Source: Amyelois transitella
Lineage: Eukaryota; Arthropoda; Insecta; Lepidoptera; Pyralidae
DNA length: 64,000 nucleotides
Reading direction: 5' to 3'
NCBI RefSeq assembly: GCF_032362555.1
Contig: NC_083530.1
Coordinates: 4,184,001-4,248,000, forward strand
Part shown: piece after piece, positions 11,801-17,946 of the stretch
Layout of the letters: every line of letters starts with the position of its first letter
Numbering within the stretch: position 1 is the stretch's first letter
Translations under genes and position numbers: made by a program
Notes under the pieces: model-generated
Database searches by the model: none
Seen by the model: the letters and a program-made list of their open reading frames with translations, nothing else
What the model was told of the DNA's origin: nothing

Positions 11801-14800
11801 TTCAGGTTTTAATGTTATTTTAAGGACTAAAGTTGCTACCCTGAGGAGCACCATGAATATCTATAACGGTCCTAATATACTCCCCTGAAGATAACCATAA
11901 ATACTCGTATCTATGAAGGTCTTAAGTTGCTACCCTGAGGAGCACCATGAATATCTATAACGGTCCTAAGATACTCCCCTGAAGATAACCATAAATACTC
12001 GTATCTATGAAGGTCCTAAGTTGCTACCTTGAGGAGCACCATGAATATCTGTAAAGGTCTAAAAAATCCATGACGGTCAAATTACTAAGCAAAGTTGAGA
12101 AACCAGATCCTCATCCCCTCCCTTTCCTCCCCAGTCCTCCGCCCCATGCCCCGTCAGATCAAGTACGAGACTCACAACAAGGCGGCCGGAACCACCACAA
12201 CGATAATGCTCGACGTTTATTCTATCGATTTCAGTAAGACTTTATTGAGACTTATGTATATTGTCTTTGATTAATTTTTCTTCTGAATTTTTATTAGATT
12301 TTTATGACGTTTATTACATACTTCAGTAAGATTTTCATGTATCATCTTTTGAGATATCATCTTTAGATTGTGTTCTAAAAGCTTTTTAGTCTGAAGTGTT
12401 ATTAGTTTTTGTCTAGGATTATTTTGCACGTCAATAACATTGTCAAGTGTTTTTTTATGTAGGTAGATGATTATCTTTTATAGCTTTTTAATCTAAAGTG
12501 TTGCTAGACTCAAAAAAAGGTTAAGTAATTTTAACGTTAGTCCCACTTGCGTCATTCCCGTAGAAACGCCAAACCTTTGAAAACATTGTACAAGGTGACA
12601 TCGGAACCATCCAATCGTGGTTGACACCCGTTGCCTGAAAGTGAAGCTTTCACGATGTTTTACACTCTCCGTAAGAGCATCGGTTATCTTAAAAAAGTAT
12701 TTTTCATACTCACAAAAAAAGGCATTGGCACGTCATAAAGAAAAGTACACATCCTACGTAAAGCCTAAGTCATAAAGGAGGTGTACCATTCTATATGGTC
12801 TGCTGTTCATGTCCGTAATAGGAATCGAACCTTTAACACTTAGAACGGTTTTTGAGCAGGATACTTTAACCACCACTGGACCATTTTATTCATAAACTAG
12901 CTGTGCCCGCGACTTCGTTCGTGTGGAATAGTGACATCTGTTAAATAGTTGCGGAGATTAATGGTGCCTATGTATAAGCATAGAATAGTGTTCGACGTGA
13001 TTCTTTAATTTGACATAACTTTTTTATTTATGAACCGATTGACATGAAACAAACACTAAAGCATAACTGAAGCATACCACAATATATTCGTGAAAACTGC
13101 ATCCAACTCGGATCAGCCGTTTCTGAGATTAGCGTGAACAGAAAAACAGACAAAAAAAAAGTTAATTACATTTTTGGGTTCGACATCGACATAACAATAA
13201 CCCCTGCTATTTTTTTTTTATTTTCATTTTCAATGTACAGCCAGCACTTTTCTACAATTTTATTATATGTATAGATACTTTTAATAATCGATTTTAATAG
13301 CATTTTCTTCTACAACAGACAAATTCAACACATCAGTTGACATCAAACTGCGCGAGTGGGCGGAGTCCGAGCTGCCTTTGCAGTCCATCCGCGCGGGCAG
13401 GGAGGCGCTGAGGGAGGAGTTCCTGGAGCTTATGTCCCGGGGGACAGAGTCGGATCCCGTGTACGAGCCCGTGAAGAAGGAAGCTGTCGAAGAGGCTCTG
13501 AGGAGGCACCAGTGGGAGGAAAGGGCTCAAGATGTGAGTTGCATTTCGAAATACACATACACACATATGATCACGTCAATTTATTATAAAATATAGTATC
13601 GTTGAGTTAGTATCTCGTAACACAAGTCTCGAACTTACTTCGAGGCTAACTTAACCTGTGTAATTTTTCCTGTATATATTTATTTAATGCTGTTGCTATT
13701 GGAAGTTACATACATACATAAAATCACGCCTCTTTCCCGGAGGGGTAGGCAGAGACTACCTCTTTCCAATTGCCACGATCTCTGCATACATCCAATTCTA
13801 TATATTGGTTATATATATTGGATATACTTCTGCATGATTCTATTGGAAGTTCTTAAGAATATTTGTCATTTTGTCTCCAGGTACTCCGCGTGCTGCAACT
13901 GAACGCGCTTCAGGACCGTTGTGTATCGTCGCGGGCGGACTGGGACGCGGCCGTGGCCCTCATGGAGACAGCTTTGAAGGAGAAGCTGGACGACGTAAAT
14001 GCCGAGCTAAGGAATCTCACTGGTGAGTATAATGTACTTAAGAAGATTTAGTACTTGTTTTTTTTCGGGAATTTCGCGTTAAAAGTCAGTCGAAGATGTG
14101 ACGTTTAAAACTACTCTCAGAGGGGGGCTGGACGACGTAAATGCCGAGCTAAGGAATCTCACTGGCGATTTTTATTAAGAGGTCTTGTCGATGGAGGTTA
14201 GTCTAGAGTTCAATTCTTCTCTTTGTTTCAGTGATTTAATCTGATGTTAGTATGAAGTACATACATACATACATATGGTCACGTCTATATCCCTTGCGGG
14301 GTAGACAGAGCCAATAGTCTTGAAAAGACTGAATGGCCACGTTCAGCTATTTGGCTTAATGATAGAATTGAGATTCAAATAGTGACAGGTTACTAGCCTA
14401 TCGCCTAAAAAAGAATCCCAAGTTTGTAAGACTATCCCTTAGTCGGCTTTTACGACATCCATGGGAAAGAGATGTTGTGGTCCTATTATTTTTCGTATTG
14501 GTGCCGGGAACCACACGGCATTAAATATAATGTGAAGTTCTAATTTAATATTTTCTGAATCGAATCTGCCACAGAATGGGAAGAAAATAATTGATTACCA
14601 GCGACCCACGTTATAAGTTATTCTATTAAACAATTTCTGTACTCCACATTATACGTATCAAAATTTTATAAAGATCATTCCTATCATTTATTTAAAATAG
14701 AATACCCTTTTTTCACATAAATTATCCTAAACTTATGCTAAGGTGATGTACAAAAGGCGGCCTTATCGCATTATGCAATCTCTTAAACTCATCCACAAGA

Positions 14801-17615
14801 TTTAGCTGTGAAGAAGAAACAAACAAAGTCACTCTCGCATTTATAATATTAGTTGGTATTCATTATATACAGGTCCCGGGTTCAAAGACCGCTGGCTGTA
14901 CTGGCAATACACCACGGAAGAGCAACAGAGACGCGCCGAAGTCAGGAACGAACTGGAGAAACTCGGCTCATCCAGACCCAATCTTACTTACGACGAAGTT
15001 GTGGCTGTGAGGGACAATCTGAGGAGGAAGGGATTGGAAGTGGATAACGATTATATTAGGGAGACTTGGAAACCTGTTTATTTGAGGTGAGAAACATGTT
15101 CTTCTTTATTTAGCAGGATTATAATTGGAAAAACTTAGTTCAACAAGGCGTAACCTTACTGAAAACGAAGTGTAAGCTGTGGGGGACAATCTGAGGAGGA
15201 AGGGATTGGAAATAACTTTTATTTTAGGGAGACTTGGAAACCAGTTTATTTGAGGTGAGAAACGTGATGTAATAATTTCACAGGATTATTATAATGCAGA
15301 AATTTGGTTATACGAGGCCTAAGTATATTAGGGAGTTTTGAAGACCAGTGTATTTGAGATGAGAAATCAATTTTTGTAATTAAGAAAGATTTCCTAGAAA
15401 CTTGGTTGTTTCAATTGGATAATTATAAAGATTTACACTTGATTTGTGACGAAAATGTAGGAAGAACGACAATCTGAGAATTAAAGTCTTTTAGGTTTAC
15501 AAGAACGTTAGGAAGAAACCCGATCATTTGAGGCGAGAAACTATAAGATGTGGACTATGTAAATATTGTATCGTTTCAGAAATTTCCTACAGAGTGCGCA
15601 AACTCGAGCGAGGGATTGCAAGAAGAGTTTCTACTTATACAGCCAACAAAATGGCAATGGGGTGAGTGTTACGTTACTCTCGCGGTTCATTAGGTCAACG
15701 TACATTGGCTACAAGGTATCACTTATTGACGTCACATCATAATCATTTATTCCTCGAATATGGTTACAATGTTGGTCTTAGTATTTAGGTACATCACTTA
15801 AATCTAATTATAACTACTACCGCTTGCAAAGCGCATGTGTAGAAGAAGCGGCGAAACAACCACTGCTGCAAAATAAATACAAACTATAAATCTTCTATTC
15901 CTTCCCACCCACACTCCTTGTATATTCGCTCAAGCGATTTTCATTCATCCTCTCTTATCTTTCACCAAACTAATCTAATACGGTGATGATTATCGGAACA
16001 GAAAGAGTGTTGCGAAGTGGTGATGTTCTGGCGAGTGCAGCAAACGCTGAAGACGACCGCCAACGCGCTCCGACAGCAAATCGGGAACCGCGAGGCGGCG
16101 CGGCTGGACCGGGAACTGAGGGAGGTTCTCGATGAGGTAACTATATGAATCACTAGCGACCCGCCCCGGCTTCGCACGGGTGCAAAATTCGGAAAAAATT
16201 ATACATAAAAACCTTCCTCTTGAATCACTCTACCTGTTACAAAAAACCGCATCAAAATCCGTTGCGTAATTTTAAAGATTTAAGCATACAAACAAACAGA
16301 CTGAAATTGCGACTTTGTTTTATACTATGTAGTGATTCTTACATACATACATACATAAACTTACGCCTCTTTCCCGGAGCGGTAGGCAGAGACTACCTCT
16401 TTCCACTTGCCACGATCCCTGCATACTTCCTTTGCTTCATCCACATTCATAACGTAGGCAGAGACTACCTCTTTCCACTTGCCACGATCCCTGCATACTT
16501 CCTTTGCTTCATCCACATTCATAACTCTCTTCATGCAAGATTTTAGTACGACATTTTTATGTTCATGGACGAAATTTGATTAAAAAAAAATCCAATTTTA
16601 ACAATGAATTTTGAGAACATGTATTGTATATATGTATAATATCACATCTTTATCTAGTACGGGGAAGGCAGAGGCAACAGTCTCGCAATGACTGAAAGGC
16701 CAAGAACAACTTAAAAATATAATTGTGAGAATCTTGCAAGTATTAGCTTTTAATGTTAATAAGTTTATTGATAAAAAATAATTTGTAGTAACACCGTAAC
16801 CCAGATAATTAATGCAGGCCGCATTTTAAATTATCGGTTTGACACAGTACATAGGCCCCAAAAAATTCAATGGAAATTTATCATTTCGCATTATTATTAA
16901 TATTTCTATCATATGTCTCAAAAATGTGCCGTGTGGTTCCCGGCACCAATACAAAAAAGAATAGGACCACTCCATCTCTTTCCCATGGATGTCGTAAAAG
17001 GCGACTAAGGGATAGGCTGACAAAGTTGGGATTCTTTTTTAGGCGATGGGCTAGCAACCTGTCACTAGTTGAATCTCAATTCTATCATTAAGCCAAATAG
17101 CTGAACGTGGCCATTCACTCTTCTCAAGACTGTTGGCTTTGTCTACCCCGCAAGGGATATAGACGTGACCATATGTATGTATGTATGTGTCTCAAAAATT
17201 GAGGTATTTATTAAGTAAAATCATAAATGTTTGTTATTTAAGATGGCCTCGGAACCAGAAATGAAGAAGAAATTGTTATCTGGTAGAAGAGTGGAATTGG
17301 CGGAAGAATTAAGTGAGTATAGTTTATAAAATATTATACAAATTATTTCACTATGTTTATAGTACTTTTTAACTCAAGATTTTTTTTTGACACATTGAGG
17401 CAAATAGAAGTGTACCTTTGTTGTTATGATAAGGTATATGAGTTAGATTAAATAACTCCTCATTACACTAACTTCTTAACTACTGGGTCACCGGATTCCC
17501 GCCAAAAAGTCCTCACTTTTCCTTTATTTTAATAATTTTTTCTATTTCAGAACGCGTTAGACAAGTGCAAGAGAAATTGGAAGAATTCATAGAGGCGCTT
17601 AACAAAGAGAAATAG
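2729..17615 (+). CDS. Opa1: Opa1: mitochondrial dynamin-like GTPase (22 coding exons, complete)
   Basis: Joining 22 exons (listed separately) gives one frame of 983 residues, close to the roughly 960 of vertebrate OPA1. The product is the dynamin-family GTPase of the inner mitochondrial membrane that drives inner-membrane fusion and cristae shaping. Seen in order: a basic amino terminus fitting a mitochondrial presequence; a hydrophobic Gly-rich membrane segment ([17 protein letters not shown], about residues 79-95); a coiled coil from exon 6 (about 208-258); then the GTPase domain with P-loop GDQSAGKT (about 290-297), G2 Thr in GEMCTR, G3 DLPG (about 393-396) and G4 TKVD (about 462-465). Middle/stalk and effector helices follow, ending in the conserved [14 protein letters not shown] tail. 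Every exon phase agrees and the catalytic motifs are intact. The least certain parts are exon 1 and the 5' edges of exons 2 and 4. The introns carry many transposon copies and copies of exon ends. Confidence 0.95.
3137..3343 (+). CDS. Opa1: Opa1 exon 2 (membrane anchor)
   Basis: It encodes the region ending in the transmembrane segment [17 protein letters not shown], then a gtttgt donor. The start at 3137 (after aaaaag) keeps phase with exon 1. The AG at 3119-3120 follows a better pyrimidine tract but puts the exon out of phase with exon 1. The 3' part is secure; the 5' edge is not. Confidence 0.75.
3813..3948 (+). CDS. Opa1: Opa1 exon 3
   Basis: [21 protein letters not shown] and following residues match the region just after the OPA1 membrane segment. 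The acceptor is ttttccag and the donor gtaagt. It ends in phase 1. Confidence 0.88.
4544..4659 (+). repeat. 18-bp direct duplication before Opa1 exon 4
   Basis: The same 18 bases (agccagatgtaatggtag) stand at 4544-4561 and 4642-4659. The second copy ends exactly at the alternative exon 4 acceptor. Confidence 0.6.
4690..4803 (+). CDS. Opa1: Opa1 exon 4
   Basis: It starts in phase 1 after gcacgcag and encodes [20 protein letters not shown] and then an Ala-rich run. The donor is gtgagt. A second acceptor (tag at 4657-4659) would start the exon at 4660, in frame, adding the ten residues [10 protein letters not shown]. The sequence cannot decide between them. The exon is much more GC-rich than its surroundings. 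Confidence 0.8.
4875..5693 (+). mobile_element. Tigger/pogo-like DNA transposon relic (819 bp)
   Basis: It is flanked by TA at 4873-4874 and 5694-5695. Its ends are inverted: CAGTAGAATCCG on the left, and the reverse complement of the right end reads CAGTGGAATCCG. Subterminal TATAACGAC-type motifs recur inside. It lies in Opa1 intron 4, 71 bases after the donor. An internal reading frame encodes the transposase DNA-binding start. Confidence 0.8.
5216..5452 (+). pseudogene. Tigger/pogo transposase N-terminus, broken
   Basis: [20 protein letters not shown] and then [16 protein letters not shown] form a CENP-B/pogo-type helix-turn-helix. A TAA at 5363-5365 interrupts the frame. It then resumes in the same frame with a second motif ([21 protein letters not shown]), typical of the next DNA-binding subdomain, after which homology stops. 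The catalytic DDE part is missing, so this copy is non-autonomous. Confidence 0.75.
5940..6215 (+). repeat. Dispersed LINE-tail-like repeat
   Basis: GC-richer block (cgcgactccgcctgcgt, then accaacatgccaaatttcaa) ending in a TAAATAAATA tail. A related tail occurs at 50955-51050. Such pieces are typical of truncated insect LINE 3' ends; the clade is not assigned. Confidence 0.5.
6233..6319 (+). CDS. Opa1: Opa1 exon 5
   Basis: A 29-codon exon rich in Ser and Pro ([17 protein letters not shown]), between atccccag and gtaaga. It links the membrane-proximal part to the coiled coil and probably forms a flexible linker of the kind that carries processing sites in this family. No specific cleavage motif is identified. 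Confidence 0.85.
6354..6547. repeat. Dispersed repeat with inverted ends
   Basis: It begins with ccacctcc and later tttttgaaggcggtta, and ends with aaaccacctag and tttaaaggcggttaaa. The middle (ccgcatcaaaatcggttca) resembles truncated LINE tails. It lies in Opa1 intron 5. Confidence 0.45.
6720..6871 (+). CDS. Opa1: Opa1 exon 6 (coiled coil)
   Basis: A heptad-rich stretch ([20 protein letters not shown] and onward) matches the OPA1 coiled coil before the GTPase domain. The acceptor is attacag and the donor gtagga. It enters in phase 1 and leaves in phase 0. Confidence 0.92.
7000..7098 (+). mobile_element. RTE LINE 3' tail with internal deletion
   Basis: It matches the end of the RTE element (tagacgaacgtatcttgatc, then ggacgtcctggtaaagggtc) but jumps from cccgaaac straight to tccgggaaagaggcgtga, missing roughly 100 bases compared with the copy at 59.8-61.8 kb. 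It ends in TATG repeats. Confidence 0.8.
7211..7325 (+). repeat. Unclassified repeat, related to 45121-45262
   Basis: It starts tgtggcgacatctct and shares tagcgaagaatct-type and caaagatttca blocks with 45121-45262. It may be a piece of an LTR. Confidence 0.45.
7333..7442 (+). mobile_element. Diverged RTE LINE 3' tail
   Basis: It resembles the last 100 bases of the RTE element (gaaagaagtatgccgagatc and aaaaaggcgtggtagtatg) with many changes and a short internal duplication of the ctctccggg/ctctccagg block. It is older than the tail at 7000-7098. Confidence 0.65.
7495..7676 (+). CDS. Opa1: Opa1 exon 7 (P-loop, start of GTPase domain)
   Basis: It starts [14 protein letters not shown] and holds the P-loop GDQSAGKTS and the G2 region [14 protein letters not shown]. 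It ends in phase 2 (CG) before gtgagt. Its last 62 bases plus the donor are repeated in tandem in the intron that follows (7681-7845). Confidence 0.95.
7615..7845 (+). repeat. 66-bp tandem array of Opa1 exon 7 end plus 5' splice site
   Basis: 3.5 units with period 66 start at 7615, 7681, 7747 and 7813 (the last only 33 bases long). Each full unit carries the exon sequence for [20 protein letters not shown], the split Arg codon and gtga. GTGAGT donors therefore stand at 7677, 7743 and 7809. The unit is 22 codons, so reading past the first donor meets CGG TGA at once. Unit 2 differs from the others by one base (gcccgg against gccagg). Confidence 0.95.
7926..7992 (+). repeat. Two copies of a gtccttcgagccgg motif
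   Basis: The motif gtccttcgagccgg occurs twice about 48 bases apart in Opa1 intron 7. I recall similar motifs as dispersed repeats in Lepidoptera; no function is implied. Confidence 0.4.
8028..8138 (+). CDS. Opa1: Opa1 exon 8
   Basis: It continues the GTPase domain ([17 protein letters not shown] and following) between atttcag and gtaagt. It completes the split Arg codon of exon 7 and ends in phase 2. Confidence 0.94.
8609..8738 (+). CDS. Opa1: Opa1 exon 9 (G3 DLPG)
   Basis: It encodes [16 protein letters not shown] through [10 protein letters not shown], which includes the G3 motif DLPG. The acceptor is tgccgcag and the donor gtcagt. It leaves in phase 0. A partial SINE begins about 40 bases after the donor. 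Confidence 0.94.
8779..8951 (-). mobile_element. SINE (TATG-tailed family), 3' truncated
   Basis: It reads on the minus strand from the accacacggcac head to the gattcaaatagtgacagg core. The tail half is missing. In Opa1 intron 9. Confidence 0.8.
9107..9205 (+). CDS. Opa1: Opa1 exon 10
   Basis: A 33-codon exon ([20 protein letters not shown], then [13 protein letters not shown]) between atccacag and gtgtgt. A SINE tail starts only about 11 bases past the donor, so the intron 5' end is nearly all transposon. Confidence 0.93.
9217..9481 (-). mobile_element. SINE (TATG-tailed family), full length
   Basis: A complete copy: tail acatacatatgtggtcacgtc at the left, head ggtgccgggaaccacacggc at the right. 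It sits about 11 bases past the exon 10 donor of Opa1. Confidence 0.88.
9650..9830 (-). repeat. LINE-tail-like dispersed repeat
   Basis: tattataaatgcgaaagtga and gtttgtt, followed by text on replacement of small steps, match the tail seen in opposite orientation at 63330-63375 (ctttcgcctttataatagta). It is a truncated non-LTR tail. Confidence 0.45.
9999..10130 (+). CDS. Opa1: Opa1 exon 11 (G4 TKVD)
   Basis: It encodes [16 protein letters not shown] and then [19 protein letters not shown], including the guanine-specificity motif TKVD. The acceptor is tttcacag and the donor gtaagt. Phase 0 at both ends. Confidence 0.95.
10196..10320 (+). repeat. Degenerate tandem repeat in Opa1 intron 11
   Basis: Units of about 30 bases built on cagtatcatttcgtccatag and tatcataatgtctaca recur about four times with many changes. 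Confidence 0.6.
10321..10505 (-). repeat. Truncated LINE tail, inverted partner of 16153-16337
   Basis: The reverse complement of this stretch closely matches 16153-16337 (both hold actagcgacccgccccgg and accttcctcttgaatcact). The two copies face each other across Opa1 exons 12-20. Confidence 0.8.
10777..10922 (+). CDS. Opa1: Opa1 exon 12
   Basis: It encodes [20 protein letters not shown] and then [14 protein letters not shown], the end of the GTPase domain. The acceptor is tttttcag and the donor gtgagt (phase 2). Confidence 0.94.
10930..11060 (+). repeat. Degenerate ggtatcatact repeat, Opa1 intron 12
   Basis: Many imperfect copies of an 11-12 base unit (ggtatcatacta and variants) make a short minisatellite right after the exon 12 donor. 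Confidence 0.55.
11193..11354 (+). CDS. Opa1: Opa1 exon 13
   Basis: It encodes [20 protein letters not shown] and then [13 protein letters not shown], a strongly conserved OPA1 block. The acceptor is ttttttcag and the donor gtatga. It ends in phase 2. Confidence 0.95.
11575..11768 (+). CDS. Opa1: Opa1 exon 14
   Basis: It encodes [20 protein letters not shown] and then [16 protein letters not shown], in the middle/stalk region. The acceptor is tttgcag and the donor gtgagt. It ends in phase 1, so it can join in frame to exon 15 or exon 16. Confidence 0.93.
11832..12062 (+). repeat. 94-bp minisatellite, Opa1 intron 14
   Basis: Units start at 11832, 11926 and 12020 (gttgctaccctgaggagcac). The first two are nearly identical and the third is partial. 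It lies just upstream of the cassette exon 15. Confidence 0.85.
12135..12233 (+). CDS. Opa1: Opa1 exon 15 (in-frame cassette candidate)
   Basis: Exactly 99 bases, phase 1 on both sides, so skipping it keeps the frame. It encodes [18 protein letters not shown] and then [14 protein letters not shown]. From memory, vertebrate OPA1 has no matching segment here and runs straight to the block that corresponds to exon 16. The acceptor follows a strong pyrimidine tract (ctccctttcctccccag) and the donor is gtaaga. Confidence 0.75.
12545..12890 (-). mobile_element. tRNA-like SINE candidate
   Basis: On the minus strand it has a pol III A-box-like tggtccagtgg and a B-box-like ggttcgattcc about 50 bases further on, followed by a longer unique body. 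This fits a tRNA-derived SINE. It has no usable tRNA fold and lies in Opa1 intron 15. Confidence 0.4.
12897..13165 (+). repeat. Truncated LINE tail-like repeat
   Basis: It begins aactagctgtgcccgcgact and tcgttcgtgtggaata, then ccgtttctgagattagcgtg near its end. A related block stands at 39257-39520. Confidence 0.55.
13319..13533 (+). CDS. Opa1: Opa1 exon 16
   Basis: It encodes [20 protein letters not shown] and then [15 protein letters not shown], stalk helices that match OPA1 closely. The acceptor is ctacaacag and the donor gtgagt. It leaves in phase 0. Confidence 0.94.
13587..13690 (+). mobile_element. 3' part of the tRNA-derived SINE
   Basis: It holds aaatatagtatcgttgagtt, the cgtaacacaagtctcgaact block and tgtatatatttattta. 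It matches the body of the fuller SINE at 42655-42900, without the tRNA-like head. In Opa1 intron 16. Confidence 0.65.
13706..13791 (-). mobile_element. RTE LINE 3' tail fragment
   Basis: Antisense copy of the last ~85 bases of the RTE LINE (catacataaaatcacgcctc, then cggaggggtaggcagagact) in Opa1 intron 16. Confidence 0.8.
13881..14022 (+). CDS. Opa1: Opa1 exon 17
   Basis: It encodes [20 protein letters not shown] and then [16 protein letters not shown]. The acceptor is gtctccag and the donor gtgagt (phase 1). The last 38 bases recur in the next intron at 14127-14164. Confidence 0.93.
14127..14165 (+). repeat. 39-bp copy of Opa1 exon 17 end in intron 17
   Basis: Identical to 13985-14023, that is the last 38 coding bases of exon 17 plus the first g of the donor. 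Here it is followed by cgat instead of tgag, so the copied splice site is dead. Confidence 0.9.
14259..14520 (-). mobile_element. SINE (TATG-tailed family), full length
   Basis: The tail acatacatatggtcacgtct is at the left and the head ggtgccgggaaccacacggc at the right; the core is intact. In Opa1 intron 17. Confidence 0.88.
14873..15086 (+). CDS. Opa1: Opa1 exon 18
   Basis: It encodes [19 protein letters not shown] through REKXW-type residues ending ETWKPVYLR. The acceptor is atatacag and the donor gtgaga (phase 2). Decayed copies of its 3' end and donor follow in the intron. Confidence 0.94.
15170..15550 (+). repeat. Decayed copies of Opa1 exon 18 end in intron 18
   Basis: 15176-15268 repeats gggacaatctgaggaggaag, gggagacttggaaacc and tttatttgaggtgagaaac from 15010-15100 with small changes. 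15319-15370 (attagggagttttgaagacc, tatttgagatgagaaatc) and 15460-15550 (gacaatctgagaattaaag, catttgaggcgagaaact) are older copies of the same block. Confidence 0.8.
15580..15661 (+). CDS. Opa1: Opa1 exon 19
   Basis: It encodes [20 protein letters not shown] and SQQNGNG, matching the conserved Cys/aromatic block of the OPA1 stalk. The acceptor is cgtttcag and the donor gtgagt. Confidence 0.9.
16002..16136 (+). CDS. Opa1: Opa1 exon 20
   Basis: 45 codons ([20 protein letters not shown] and then [16 protein letters not shown]), phase 0 at both ends. The acceptor is ggaacag and the donor gtaact. It corresponds to the membrane-facing helix region near the carboxyl end. Confidence 0.93.
16153..16337 (+). 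repeat. Truncated LINE tail, inverted partner of 10321-10505
   Basis: It begins actagcgacccgccccggct and ends in attgcgactttgttttatac. A near-identical copy stands in inverse orientation in intron 11. Confidence 0.8.
16340..16545 (-). mobile_element. RTE LINE 3' tail with 72-bp internal tandem duplication
   Basis: Antisense RTE tail starting in TACA repeats. The block 16382-16453 (from gtaggcagagactacctc to cattcataac) is repeated exactly at 16454-16525. In Opa1 intron 20. Confidence 0.88.
16638..16708 (-). mobile_element. SINE (TATG-tailed family) fragment, diverged
   Basis: It retains only tail-side blocks (ggggaaggcagaggcaacag, gactgaaaggccaag). Confidence 0.5.
16926..17187 (+). mobile_element. 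Intact SINE (TATG-tailed) with 12-bp target duplication
   Basis: The best copy in the window. The duplication tgtctcaaaaat stands at 16914-16925 and 17188-17199. The head gtgccgtgtggttcccggcac can fold as a small hairpin (gtgccg/cggcac). The body runs to gatatagacgtgaccatatg and TATG repeats. The tail resembles that of the RTE LINE, which probably mobilises it. In Opa1 intron 20. Confidence 0.92.
17243..17312 (+). CDS. Opa1: Opa1 exon 21
   Basis: It encodes [20 protein letters not shown] and EEL (the family motif is LLTGKRVQLAEDL). The acceptor is tatttaag and the donor gtgagt. A full SINE with a clear target duplication lies 43 bases upstream. Confidence 0.93.
17551..17615 (+). CDS. Opa1: Opa1 exon 22 and stop
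   Basis: The terminal exon encodes [20 protein letters not shown] and K, then TAG at 17613-17615. It is the most conserved OPA1 carboxyl end (GTPase effector domain). The acceptor is ctatttcag. Confidence 0.95.
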
Positions 17616-17940
17616 GGTTTATAAATTATTGTCTATGGGTATAGATTAGCGCATACTCGTTAAATAATGTGTTTTAAACAACAAAAGATGACAACGGAAT
17701 TTTTATATATAGCTATCTCTGTCGCTCGCAAACATTAATCAAAAAATAAGTCGTGTGAACCGTACATGAACGAGTGACAGAGATAGGTATATATATCACA
17801 ATGACGTCTGTCAATAACCTATTTGGCTGTTATTTAAATGCGGTTTGTGATATTTTTATCGTTGACCAAAAATAAGAGCGCGAAAACAAAGACAACTTTT
17901 CATTATTTCAACTTGGAATGTGATTTTGAATATTGTTTTA

Positions 17941-17946
17941 AATAAA
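17941..17946 (+). terminator. Candidate Opa1 polyadenylation signal
   Basis: AATAAA about 325 bases after the Opa1 stop. Another AATAAA at 20178-20183 could serve a longer 3' UTR; the sequence alone does not decide. Confidence 0.45.
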
